Assembly (NCBI GenBank): GCA_040768845.1
Contig: JAXGME010000002.1
Coordinates: 526,362 to 590,361 of the forward strand
DNA: 64,000 nt
Origin: JAEZHK01 sp040768845
Lineage (GTDB): Bacteria > Bacillota > Clostridia > Christensenellales > Aristaeellaceae
Direction of reading: 5' to 3'
In this document: one piece after another, positions 26,870 to 34,310 of the stretch
Numbering within the stretch: the stretch's first letter is position 1
Layout: each line of letters begins with the position of its first letter
Program-made: the position numbers and the translations under genes
The notes under the pieces: model-generated
The model's database searches: none
The model's input: only the letters and a program-made list of their open reading frames with translations
Told to the model about the DNA's origin: nothing

Positions 26870-27823
26870 TCAGGCTTCAAAAAACGCGCGGGGGTTGCCC
26901 ACCAAAAGCTGCTCGATGTCCGCCTCCGCAAAGCCCTTTTGCCGAAGGAGCGGCAGCGCGTACCGGTGGATGAACCGGCTGTTGTAGCGGGCGTCATCCG
27001 GGTCCTTTTCCCGCTGGAAGCGCCACTCAAAGGGGCCGATGTCCACAAAGCTGACGTAGTCGTGAGAGATGAGCAGCCGCTTCAGCCAACCGCGCCGGCA
27101 GAGCTCCATCAGCGTATCGACGCGGCTCTCCAGCGGGTTTTTCGCGTCGTCGCCGAAGCGGTCCAGGCCGATGTAGCAGCCACGGCGCAGGATTGCTTCC
27201 AGAAAGTCCGCGTCGTTGGTGTCGCCGCAGTGGCCGATGACGACGCGGTCCAGGGGCACGCCGTGCTTTTCCAGCACGTCCAGCTGGCGCTGCGCGCTGT
27301 CGTTTGTATGGGTGGCGTGGGTGGCCACGGGCAGGCCGCTCTCCTTCGCGGCGATGGCGGAGGCCTCCAGCAGCCGCGCGTTGATGGGCGTCACGCCCAT
27401 CCGGTCGGTGCAGCATTTGATGATGCCGGGCCTGACGCCGGTGCCGTCCAGCCCATGCTCGATGTCCGTCATCAGGCAGTGCAGAAAGCTGTCCGTGCTC
27501 CGGCCGAACATCCACTGGTTTTCGGTGTAAAAAAAGCCGGTGGCACAGATGATCTGCATGCCGGTGCGCAGGGCGATCTCGCGCACGATGGCCGTATCGC
27601 GGCCCAGGCATACCGGCGTGACGTCCACCATCGTCCGGACGCCCATCGCCTTTGTGCGGGCGACATCCTCCGCGGCGTAATTTAGAAATTCCGCCCGATC
27701 GAACCACTCCGGGTAGCACATGCGCATGTTCCAGTTCGCGCTGACCACGTGCTCGTGGGTCAATGTCTGGCCCAGGGCGTCCGTGGAGATCGGCCCCGCG
27801 GCCGAATGAATCATCTTGGCCAT
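26870..27823 (-). CDS. Phosphotriesterase-family metal hydrolase (probable lactonase)
   Basis: 317 residues; ATG chosen after GGGAGG. The amidohydrolase-type binuclear centre is complete: HxH in LTHEHV, carbamylated-lysine candidate in PGIIKCCTD, His in VATHATHT and IGHCGDT, and Asp in LISHDYVSF. Bacterial members of this family next to sugar dehydrogenases commonly open sugar lactones rather than phosphotriesters. Here an alcohol dehydrogenase and two Gfo/Idh-type neighbours make a sugar lactone a fair guess. Lies between the SIS gene and GH2. Confidence 0.85.
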   Translation of the reverse strand: MAKMIHSAAGPISTDALGQTLTHEHVVSANWNMRMCYPEWFDRAEFLNYAAEDVARTKAMGVRTMVDVTPVCLGRDTAIVREIALRTGMQIICATGFFYTENQWMFGRSTDSFLHCLMTDIEHGLDGTGVRPGIIKCCTDRMGVTPINARLLEASAIAAKESGLPVATHATHTNDSAQRQLDVLEKHGVPLDRVVIGHCGDTNDADFLEAILRRGCYIGLDRFGDDAKNPLESRVDTLMELCRRGWLKRLLISHDYVSFVDIGPFEWRFQREKDPDDARYNSRFIHRYALPLLRQKGFAEADIEQLLVGNPRAFFEA

Positions 27824-27892
27824 GTTCGCGCCTCCCATCCGTCGCGGGCGGCGATCCATGCGTCCGCCGCCCGGTTGCCCGCGGCATCGCGG

Positions 27893-28495
27893 TCACTCGA
27901 TGTTGCGATGGCGGGCCTCCATGTCCTCGTAGGTCTGGCCCAGCGCGTCCTTGACCAGGATGGCGACCACGTCCAGCAGGAGGTAGAGGTGCTGCTCGTA
28001 CTGGTTGCCCATGGGCTGCACGGTGGGCACCGCGTCGTGCTGGCGCGGCGCGTCCGGCCCCATGGCCTTCTCGTCCAGGTAGACCGTGGCGTGCACGAAG
28101 AGGATCAGGTCCGCGTAGGTCCTGGCCAGGTAGCCCTCCGGAAGCCCGGTGATCATCGCGATCTTCGCACCCGACTCATGAGCGCGCTTCACGAAGTAAC
28201 GGTGGATGCCCACGTCGCCGCGGCCGTCGCTGAGGATGAGCAGATCGCCCTCGTGCATGCCGATGGTGGTGTCGTCAAAGAGCCAGAAGGTGCGCTTGCC
28301 CAGGTGCGACAGCCGCATCGCGAAGCCGCGCATGGAGATGCCCTCCCGCCCGGAGCCATATACGAAGATGTTGTTCGCCTTGACAATCGCGTCCACAAAT
28401 GCGTCCAGCTGGGCCATATCGAGAAGCTCGAACACCTTTGCGTGTTCCTCCACGATGGCCCGGGTCAGCCTGCGATAGGTTTCGGTGGAATTCAT
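27893..28495 (-). CDS. SIS-domain sugar isomerase, HxlB-like
   Basis: 200 residues forming one SIS domain: VYGSGREGISMRGFAMRLSH (phosphosugar loop) and LLILSDGRGD, then ESGAKIAMITG. Length and lone-SIS layout match 6-phospho-3-hexuloisomerase and related phosphosugar isomerases. A small C-terminal helix (EQHLYLLLDVVAILVKDALG) supports tetramer formation. It sits directly after the ABC permeases, so it probably isomerises a phosphorylated form of the imported sugar. Partner synthase (HxlA) is not present nearby, so the formaldehyde pathway is unlikely. Confidence 0.8.
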   Translation of the reverse strand: MNSTETYRRLTRAIVEEHAKVFELLDMAQLDAFVDAIVKANNIFVYGSGREGISMRGFAMRLSHLGKRTFWLFDDTTIGMHEGDLLILSDGRGDVGIHRYFVKRAHESGAKIAMITGLPEGYLARTYADLILFVHATVYLDEKAMGPDAPRQHDAVPTVQPMGNQYEQHLYLLLDVVAILVKDALGQTYEDMEARHRNIE

Positions 28496-28510
28496 GTGCG
28501 GCCCTCCGTT

Positions 28511-29524
28511 TCAAGTCGTGCCCGTGTCGGCGGCGCCGGGCTTTCTGCGCAGGCGCCGGAGCCCCTGGGAGATCACGTCGGTCTGCATGCCGACCGACAC
28601 CATTACCAAAACACCCATCAGGATGTTCTGCCACCAGGTGTTGATGTTGGCGGAATAGTTGAACATCGTGTTGATGACCACGATGATCAGCGTGCCGAAC
28701 ATGACGCCGCTGAACTTGCCCTCGCCACCAGTCAGCTTGACGCCGCCCAGCGCGCAGCCGGCGATGGCGAAGGTTTCCCAGGACGCGCCGGCGGTCGCCT
28801 GCGCGGTGCGCAGCCGTCCCGAGAGCAATATGCCCGCCACCGCGCAGAGCAACCCGCAGATGGCGTAGGCCGTGATCTTGACCGAATCCACCTTGAGGCC
28901 CATCATCCGCGCCGCTTCCTCGTTGCCGCCCACGGCGTAGAGCGCGGTGCCCAGCCGCGTGTGACGGCTGAGGAACATGCAAAGCAGCACCAGCGCCAGG
29001 TAGATAAAGATCAGAATGCTGAAATCAAACAGCTTGGTGCGCCCAAACCACAGGATGGCCGGGCTTTCGACCGTCACAGGCCGCTGATCGGTGATCAGGT
29101 AGACGATGCCCCTGAGCGCCAGCATCATGGCCAGTGAGGCGATCCAGGAGGATATCTTCATCTTGGCCACCATGAAGCCGGTCAGAAGGCCCGCGGCCAG
29201 GCCCGTAGCGAGGCCGGCGGCGATGCCCAGCACCGGGTGCCCGGTGTTGGCGACCATCGCGGCGATCACGCCCGACAGCGCCAGCGTCGAGCCCACGGAA
29301 AGGTCAATCTGCCCGATCATGATCACAAACGCCATCGCCAGTGCCACAATGCCGCCGTCGCACGCCGCCTTGCGCAGAATGTTCTGCACCGAGTCCACCG
29401 AGAGGAATTTGCGGTCGTTGAACAGAATGCTCGCCAGGGTGAACAAAAGGATGAACGCAAGAACTGTGTTTTTGGAGTAGAACCAGTCGTACGCGGCGCG
29501 CACGGGGTTTTTCCGTTTGATCAT
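28511..29524 (-). CDS. Ribose-type ABC importer permease 1
   Basis: 337 residues with about nine to ten hydrophobic segments and the family motif GQIDLSVGSTLALSG plus GGVKLTGGEGKFSGVMFGTL. ATG 29524 follows AGGAGGTG at about seven bases. Pairs with the next permease upstream to form the channel; two different permeases in one operon is common for this class (CUT2). Confidence 0.9.
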   Translation of the reverse strand: MIKRKNPVRAAYDWFYSKNTVLAFILLFTLASILFNDRKFLSVDSVQNILRKAACDGGIVALAMAFVIMIGQIDLSVGSTLALSGVIAAMVANTGHPVLGIAAGLATGLAAGLLTGFMVAKMKISSWIASLAMMLALRGIVYLITDQRPVTVESPAILWFGRTKLFDFSILIFIYLALVLLCMFLSRHTRLGTALYAVGGNEEAARMMGLKVDSVKITAYAICGLLCAVAGILLSGRLRTAQATAGASWETFAIAGCALGGVKLTGGEGKFSGVMFGTLIIVVINTMFNYSANINTWWQNILMGVLVMVSVGMQTDVISQGLRRLRRKPGAADTGTT

Positions 29525-29537
29525 GGCCCGCACCTCC

Positions 29538-30512
29538 TCACGCGCGCGTTTCGCGCTGGATGTAGACGGCGAAGATGATGATGATCGCCTTGAGCACCTG
29601 CGCGTATTCGTAGGTAATGTTGTTCATGACGATCGAGATGGTGATCAGCTGCATGATGACCGCGCCGATCAGCGTGCCCATCACCTTGGCGCGGCCGCCG
29701 CTCATGCTGGTGCCGCCCACGGCCACGGCGGCAATGGCGTCCAGCTCCGCGAGCTTGCCCAGCGTGTTGCCGTCCGCCGCGCCCACCTTGCTGGAGAGCA
29801 TGATGCCCGCCATGCCCGACAGGACCGCGCTGACCACGTATACGGAAACGATGGTCATCACCGAATTGAGGCCCGAAAGCCGGGCCGCCCGGGGATTGTC
29901 GCCGACTGCCTGAATCCTGCGGCCCCAGGCGGTCTTTTCCATGATGAAGTACACGGCGCCCGTCACCAGCACGATGGGCAGGATCTGCGTCGGCACGACG
30001 CCGAAGAACTTGCCCTGGCCGATGGAGAGAAAGTCCTCGTACTGGGTCAGATAGATGATCTTGCCGTCGTTGACCACCTGGGCCACGCCGCGGGCCAGGA
30101 TCAGCATGGCCAGCGTCACCACCATGGGCGACACGTTGAGTTTGCCGATCATGAACCCGTTGACCAGCCCGATCAGCGCACACAGCACGAGGCTGATCAG
30201 CATCGCGGGCACAATGCCCAGCGGCAGAAACACTGCGTTGAACACCGCGGCCGCCGCCAGCACGGAGCCCACCGAAATGTCGATGCCGCCGGTGGAGATG
30301 ACCATCGTCATGCCCATGCCGGTCAGGATGATCGTGCAACACTGGGTGATGATGGTCCAGATGACGCTGACTGAGAAAAAGTTCTGCGTGAAGATTGAAT
30401 TGATGAGCAGTATGACCGCCAGCATGATCAGCGCGCTCCAGCGCCTCAGCTGCTCGGACAGGCCGCCGCGCTCCCTGAGATAGTCCCGGCCCGCCTCGGC
30501 GGACTTCATCAT
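29538..30512 (-). CDS. Ribose-type ABC importer permease 2
   Basis: 324 residues, CUT2 permease with STGGIDISVGSVLAAAAV and AVGGTSMSGGRAKVMGTLIG. Begins four bases inside the end of the ATPase gene, showing coupled translation. Hydrophobic segments alternate as in RbsC. Confidence 0.92.
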   Translation of the reverse strand: MMKSAEAGRDYLRERGGLSEQLRRWSALIMLAVILLINSIFTQNFFSVSVIWTIITQCCTIILTGMGMTMVISTGGIDISVGSVLAAAAVFNAVFLPLGIVPAMLISLVLCALIGLVNGFMIGKLNVSPMVVTLAMLILARGVAQVVNDGKIIYLTQYEDFLSIGQGKFFGVVPTQILPIVLVTGAVYFIMEKTAWGRRIQAVGDNPRAARLSGLNSVMTIVSVYVVSAVLSGMAGIMLSSKVGAADGNTLGKLAELDAIAAVAVGGTSMSGGRAKVMGTLIGAVIMQLITISIVMNNITYEYAQVLKAIIIIFAVYIQRETRA

Positions 30513-32047
30513 GCGAGCACCCCCTCTTCCGCGGAGACCAGATCGCTGTGGCTCTTGGCGATCGTGTCCATGATGCCATTCATCGAGATTTCATCGCTGA
30601 TCAGCTCGCCCAGCTTGCGTCCGTCGCGGATGACAACGATGCGGTCGCAGTTGCGCACCAACTCCTCCATCTCGGAGGAAATCATGAGGACGCTGATGCC
30701 GCTTCCGGCAAATTCCTGGATCAGCCGCTCGATCTCCGCCTTGGTCCCCACGTCGATGCCTCGGGTGGGCTCGTCCAGGATGACCAGCCTGGGATTCATG
30801 CACAGCCAGCGGGCCAGCAGCACCTTCTGCTGGTTGCCGCCGCTGAGCAGGCGGACGGGCTGCTCGGGCGACGGAGTCTTGATCTTGAGCCGGTCAATGT
30901 AGGCGTTCACAATTTCCATCTGCTTTTTGGGGGATACCACGCCGCCCCGGGACAACTGGGGCAGCATGGCGATGGTGATGTTCTCCTTCACCGACAGGTG
31001 CGGATAAATGCCCTCTGCCTTGCGGTCCTCGGTGCAGTAGCCCATGCCGACGCGGATCGCGTCCTTGGGCGCGCGCAGCCTGAGGTGCCTGTCCAGCCAC
31101 AGCACCTCGCCCCGGTCCGGAATCTCGGCGCCGAAGAGCACCTTGGTGAGCTCGGTGCGGCCGGAGCCCAGAAGCCCCGCCAGCCCCAGCACCTCACCCT
31201 TTTTGATGTTGACGTCGATGCCGCACAGCCGGACGCCCTGCTCGATGCCCCGCATCCCCGCCAGCACCTCGGCGCCGGCAAACGTATAGGCGCCCTTCTG
31301 GCGCAGCGTCTGGGTGTATTCGCGCCCGAGCATTAGCGAAACCAGCTGCTGCACCGATATTTCGTCAATGGGGAACCGGCCGGATACCTCGCCGTTGCGC
31401 AGGATGGTCACCCGCTCGCAGATCCGGAACACCTCCTCCAGCCGGTGGCTGATGAAGATAACAGAAATGCCCTGGTCGGCCAGCCGCCGGATCACGCCGA
31501 AGAGCACCTCGACCTCCTTGGTGTCCAGCGACGAGGTGGGTTCGTCCATGATGACCAGCTTTGCGTGGATGGTCAGCGCGCGGGCGATGGCGACCATCTG
31601 CTGAATGGCCGTGGAGTATTTGTTCAGCGGCACATCCACGTCAATGGAAATGCCCATGCCCTGGAGCACATGCTCGGCATCGGCAATCATCTTCTTACGA
31701 TCAATGGTGCCCAGCCTGGTGCGGGGCTCGCGGCCAAGGTAGATGTTCTCGTAGACCCGCTGGAACGGGACGAGGTTGAGTTCTTGGTAAATGGGGCTGA
31801 TGCCGTCGCGCTGGGCGTCCAGCGCGGTCTTGGGGCTGATTTCCCTTCCATCGAATTCGATGGTCCCGGCATCCTTCGAGTAAATGCCCGTGAGCACCTT
31901 CATCAGCGTGGACTTGCCCGCGCCGTTTTCGCCCATCAGCGCGTGCACTTCGCCCCTGCCCACCTCAAAGTCCACCCGGCTCAGCGCCCGGACCCCCGCG
32001 AAGGATTTGTCAATCCCGGTCATTCGAAGCAAAACCGGCTTGTCCAT
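30509..32047 (-). CDS. Ribose-type ABC importer ATPase with two nucleotide-binding domains
   Basis: 512 residues, the double-ATPase layout of RbsA/MglA. First half: Walker A GENGAGKST, Walker B LVIMDEPTSSLD. Second half: a loop GLLGSGRTEL in place of canonical Walker A, signature LSGGNQQKV and LVILDEPTRGID. Such unequal halves are normal in the family. It is separated from the solute-binding protein gene by an 11-base-pair hairpin. Confidence 0.93.
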   Translation of the reverse strand: MDKPVLLRMTGIDKSFAGVRALSRVDFEVGRGEVHALMGENGAGKSTLMKVLTGIYSKDAGTIEFDGREISPKTALDAQRDGISPIYQELNLVPFQRVYENIYLGREPRTRLGTIDRKKMIADAEHVLQGMGISIDVDVPLNKYSTAIQQMVAIARALTIHAKLVIMDEPTSSLDTKEVEVLFGVIRRLADQGISVIFISHRLEEVFRICERVTILRNGEVSGRFPIDEISVQQLVSLMLGREYTQTLRQKGAYTFAGAEVLAGMRGIEQGVRLCGIDVNIKKGEVLGLAGLLGSGRTELTKVLFGAEIPDRGEVLWLDRHLRLRAPKDAIRVGMGYCTEDRKAEGIYPHLSVKENITIAMLPQLSRGGVVSPKKQMEIVNAYIDRLKIKTPSPEQPVRLLSGGNQQKVLLARWLCMNPRLVILDEPTRGIDVGTKAEIERLIQEFAGSGISVLMISSEMEELVRNCDRIVVIRDGRKLGELISDEISMNGIMDTIAKSHSDLVSAEEGVLA

Positions 32048-32069
32048 ACCGCACCTCTCTTAGAAAGAA

Positions 32070-32098
32070 CCGCGGCCATCTCAAGGGGATGGCCGCGG
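32070..32098 (-). terminator. Intercistronic stem-loop between binding protein and ATPase genes
   Basis: Eleven-base-pair stem (32070-32080 with 32088-32098) followed on the minus strand by TTCTTTCT. Likely a partial terminator or 3' stabiliser that keeps solute-binding protein mRNA in excess of downstream genes. Confidence 0.65.
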
Positions 32099-32132
32099 CC
32101 CCGCGTATGCCATCGAAGGCGGCGCGAAGGGA

Positions 32133-33083
32133 TCAGAAGCCCTTCGACACGTCCACGTTGTCCTTGGTGTAGAGGGTATCCTCATTCTGGTTTTTCAGCT
32201 CGTAGGGCAGGCCCGCCTTGATCTTGGCGATCAGCGCGTAGCTGGCCTCGCCGAACAGCGGCGAGCAGGAGCAGCTGGCCAGCATTTCGCCGGCGGCAAC
32301 GGCCTCGAGCGCGGTCTTCGGGCTGTCGATGCCGCAGATGTTGAACTTCGCGGGGTCATAGCCGGCCTGCTTGATGGCGGCCACGGCGCCCAGCGCCATG
32401 TCGTCGTTGTGGCAGTACACGGCCGCAATGTCGTCGCCCCAGGCCTGGAGCACGGTCTCCATGACGGACTGGCCGCCGGCCAAAGTGTATTCGCCCACCT
32501 GGTCCACGACCACCTTCAGATTGGAATTCTTGATGGTGTCCATGAAGCCCGTCTGGCGGTCAATGGTGGAGGTGGCGCCCTGCGTGCCCTGGATGATCAC
32601 GATGTTGCCCTCGCCGCCGGTCGCGTCAAGGATGACCTTGCCGATCTGCTGGGCTTCCCACACGAAGTCGGACATGATCTCGGCGGTGTAATCCACACCC
32701 GCCTCGCCGTTGATCGTGCGGTCAATCAGGATGACCGGGATGCCCTTGTCCATCGCGTCGGCGATGGAAGCCTGAAGCCCGTCCTCCTGCTGCGGGGCCA
32801 CGACCAGGAAGTCCACGCCCTGGGCGATCAGGTCCTGAATGTCGGAAGCCTGCTTGGCGATGTCGCCGCCGGCGTCCGTAATGATGCTGTTGATGCCGTA
32901 CTTTTCGGCAACTTCCTTCATGCTGTTGGTCTCCGCGACGCGCCAGCTGTTGGCGTTATCGCACTGCGAAAAACCGACAGTCAGGCCCTTCAGCACCGAC
33001 ATATCCGGTGCCTCAGCGAACGCGGCCGACGTCAAACCGAGAACCAGAATGACGCTCATCAGGAAACAGGCCAGCTTCTTCAT
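32133..33083 (-). CDS. Ribose-type (CUT2) solute-binding protein
   Basis: 316 residues from an ATG with GAGGAGG seven bases before it. Signal peptide MKKLACFLMSVILVLGLTSA with AFA cleavage site; its only cysteine lies in the hydrophobic core, not a lipobox. The mature part is the two-lobed periplasmic-binding fold of RbsB (VGFSQCDNANSWRVAETN, DFLVVAPQQEDGL, AVYCHNDDMALGAVAAIKQ). First gene of a nine-gene minus-strand run ending with the Gfo/Idh gene. Ligand presumably a monosaccharide or glycoside. Confidence 0.92.
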   Translation of the reverse strand: MKKLACFLMSVILVLGLTSAAFAEAPDMSVLKGLTVGFSQCDNANSWRVAETNSMKEVAEKYGINSIITDAGGDIAKQASDIQDLIAQGVDFLVVAPQQEDGLQASIADAMDKGIPVILIDRTINGEAGVDYTAEIMSDFVWEAQQIGKVILDATGGEGNIVIIQGTQGATSTIDRQTGFMDTIKNSNLKVVVDQVGEYTLAGGQSVMETVLQAWGDDIAAVYCHNDDMALGAVAAIKQAGYDPAKFNICGIDSPKTALEAVAAGEMLASCSCSPLFGEASYALIAKIKAGLPYELKNQNEDTLYTKDNVDVSKGF

Positions 33084-33126
33084 CAGAAATACCTCCTCAG
33101 AATCGCGCGGTCTTCCGCTGACCAAG

Positions 33127-33163
33127 ATTATAACATAGATAGGCATAGAACACAATACTATGC
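33127..33163 (-). promoter_or_regulatory. Promoter and dyad upstream of the ribose-type operon
   Basis: On the minus strand a perfect TATAAT (33127-33132) lies 17 bases from TTGTGT (33150-33155). An inverted repeat, GCATAG (33143-33148) and CTATGC (33158-33163) with nine bases between, covers the -35 box and could be an operator. Confidence 0.6.
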
Positions 33164-33294
33164 GATAAAATATTCCTACATACCTACATTTCGCTCATGT
33201 TTCGTGTTGATTTCGTAACCATGCGTATAGACGGGAGTGGAGCGCCGCAGGCCCAAAGGGCCGCGGCAGCGGGAGAACAGACAGTCAAAAACGG
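33164..33294. other. Middle of the divergent intergenic region
   Basis: The gap from 33084 to 33421 exceeds 300 bases. Its ends hold the two divergent promoters described separately. This middle part contains an AT-rich stretch with the repeated unit CCTACATA-like words near 33170-33190 and then a GC-rich run; I see no coding potential or hairpin with a T-run in it. Confidence 0.5.
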
Positions 33295-33323
33295 TTGACA
33301 ATCGCCCGTTCCCTCGATAATAT
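33295..33323 (+). promoter_or_regulatory. Strong sigma-70 promoter for the glycyl-radical enzyme pair
   Basis: TTGACA (33295-33300) and TAATAT (33318-33323) are 17 bases apart, close to consensus. It lies about 100 bases before the activase start. Confidence 0.8.
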
Positions 33324-33344
33324 GGTATAAAGTCTATATTCCAT

Positions 33345-33358
33345 TATGTTGTAACATA
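33345..33358 (+). promoter_or_regulatory. Candidate operator in the activase leader
   Basis: TATGTT and AACATA arms (six bases each, two between) form a perfect dyad about 15-28 bases after the expected transcription start. Position suggests repression. Confidence 0.45.
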
Positions 33359-33421
33359 TTGCGGATGTCGCACCCCTCGCCCGTCCGATCTTCGGCGGAT
33401 CCGCCCAAAGGAGGCTTCGAG

Positions 33422-34309
33422 GTGGAGGCATGGCTTATCAACGTTCAGCGCTTCAGCACCCGGGACGGCCCGGGCATTCGCACCACGGCGTTTTTCCAGG
33501 GGTGCAACCTCCGCTGCGCGTGGTGCCACAACCCGGAATCCGTCTCGGCCCGCCCCGCTCTGCAGTACTATGCGGACAAGTGCGCGCTGTGCGGCCTTTG
33601 CGCGGCCGCGTGCCGGCGGGGCGCCCACGCGATGGAGAGCGGGGCGCACCGGTTTGACCCCACCCGGTGCGCCTACTGCGGCGAGTGCGCGCTTTGCTGC
33701 CCGACCGGGGCGATCCGGTGCGATGCGAAGCGCTTTACGCCCGAGGCCCTCGCGACGCTCCTGTCGCGGGACATCGCCTTCTACCAAAACAGCGGAGGCG
33801 GCGTGACGGTCTCCGGCGGGGAGCCGATGCTTCAGGCCAGGTTTGTCCGGGCGCTGTTCGCGCTTATGAAGCAAAAGGGCGTCCACACGGCGGTGGACAC
33901 CGCCGCCTACGCCCCTTGGGACGCCTTTGAGGAAGTGCTGCCGGTCACCGACCTCTTTCTCGTGGATCTCAAGGCCGCCGATCCCCTGATCCACCGGCGC
34001 TTCACCGGCGCGGACAACGCGCCGATCCTCCGGAACATCGAGGCGCTGAGCGCGCGCGGCGCGGCGCTGGAGGTCCGGATGCCGCTGGTCCGCGGCGTAA
34101 ACGACTCGGACGACTGCGCGCGGCAGGCGGCCGGCTTTCTCGGCGGCCTTGCCGCCGTTCCCCCCGTCCGGCTGCTCCCCTACCACAACTACGGCCTTTA
34201 CAAGGCCCAGAGCGTCCGGATGGACATGCGCGAATTCCAGCCGCCCGAATCCCCGGAGGCGTTCGCCGGGATTCTCCGGGCGCATCACATCCAGGTGGAG
34301 GTGTCCTGA
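33422..34309 (+). CDS. Glycyl-radical enzyme activating enzyme (radical SAM)
   Basis: About 295 residues from a GTG that follows AAAGGAGG by seven bases; ATG 33365 and earlier starts would lie in the leader without a ribosome site. Radical-SAM cluster motif GCNLRCAWCHNPES (CxxxCxxC), then an inserted double ferredoxin domain (CALCGLCAAACRRGA and CAYCGECALCCPTGA), and SGGEPM for SAM binding. It should install the glycyl radical in the enzyme encoded immediately downstream (one base between stop and start). Layout equals that of activases for the dehydratase/decarboxylase type, not of pyruvate formate-lyase, whose activase lacks the ferredoxin insert. Confidence 0.92.
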   Translation: MEAWLINVQRFSTRDGPGIRTTAFFQGCNLRCAWCHNPESVSARPALQYYADKCALCGLCAAACRRGAHAMESGAHRFDPTRCAYCGECALCCPTGAIRCDAKRFTPEALATLLSRDIAFYQNSGGGVTVSGGEPMLQARFVRALFALMKQKGVHTAVDTAAYAPWDAFEEVLPVTDLFLVDLKAADPLIHRRFTGADNAPILRNIEALSARGAALEVRMPLVRGVNDSDDCARQAAGFLGGLAAVPPVRLLPYHNYGLYKAQSVRMDMREFQPPESPEAFAGILRAHHIQVEVS

Positions 34310-34310
34310 C

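Noticed and set aside
24161..27685. Very long open frame on the + strand over the GH2 and hydrolase genes
   Set aside because: It is antisense to clearly conserved enzymes, with arginine/alanine/proline-rich unstructured translation typical of GC-rich shadow frames.
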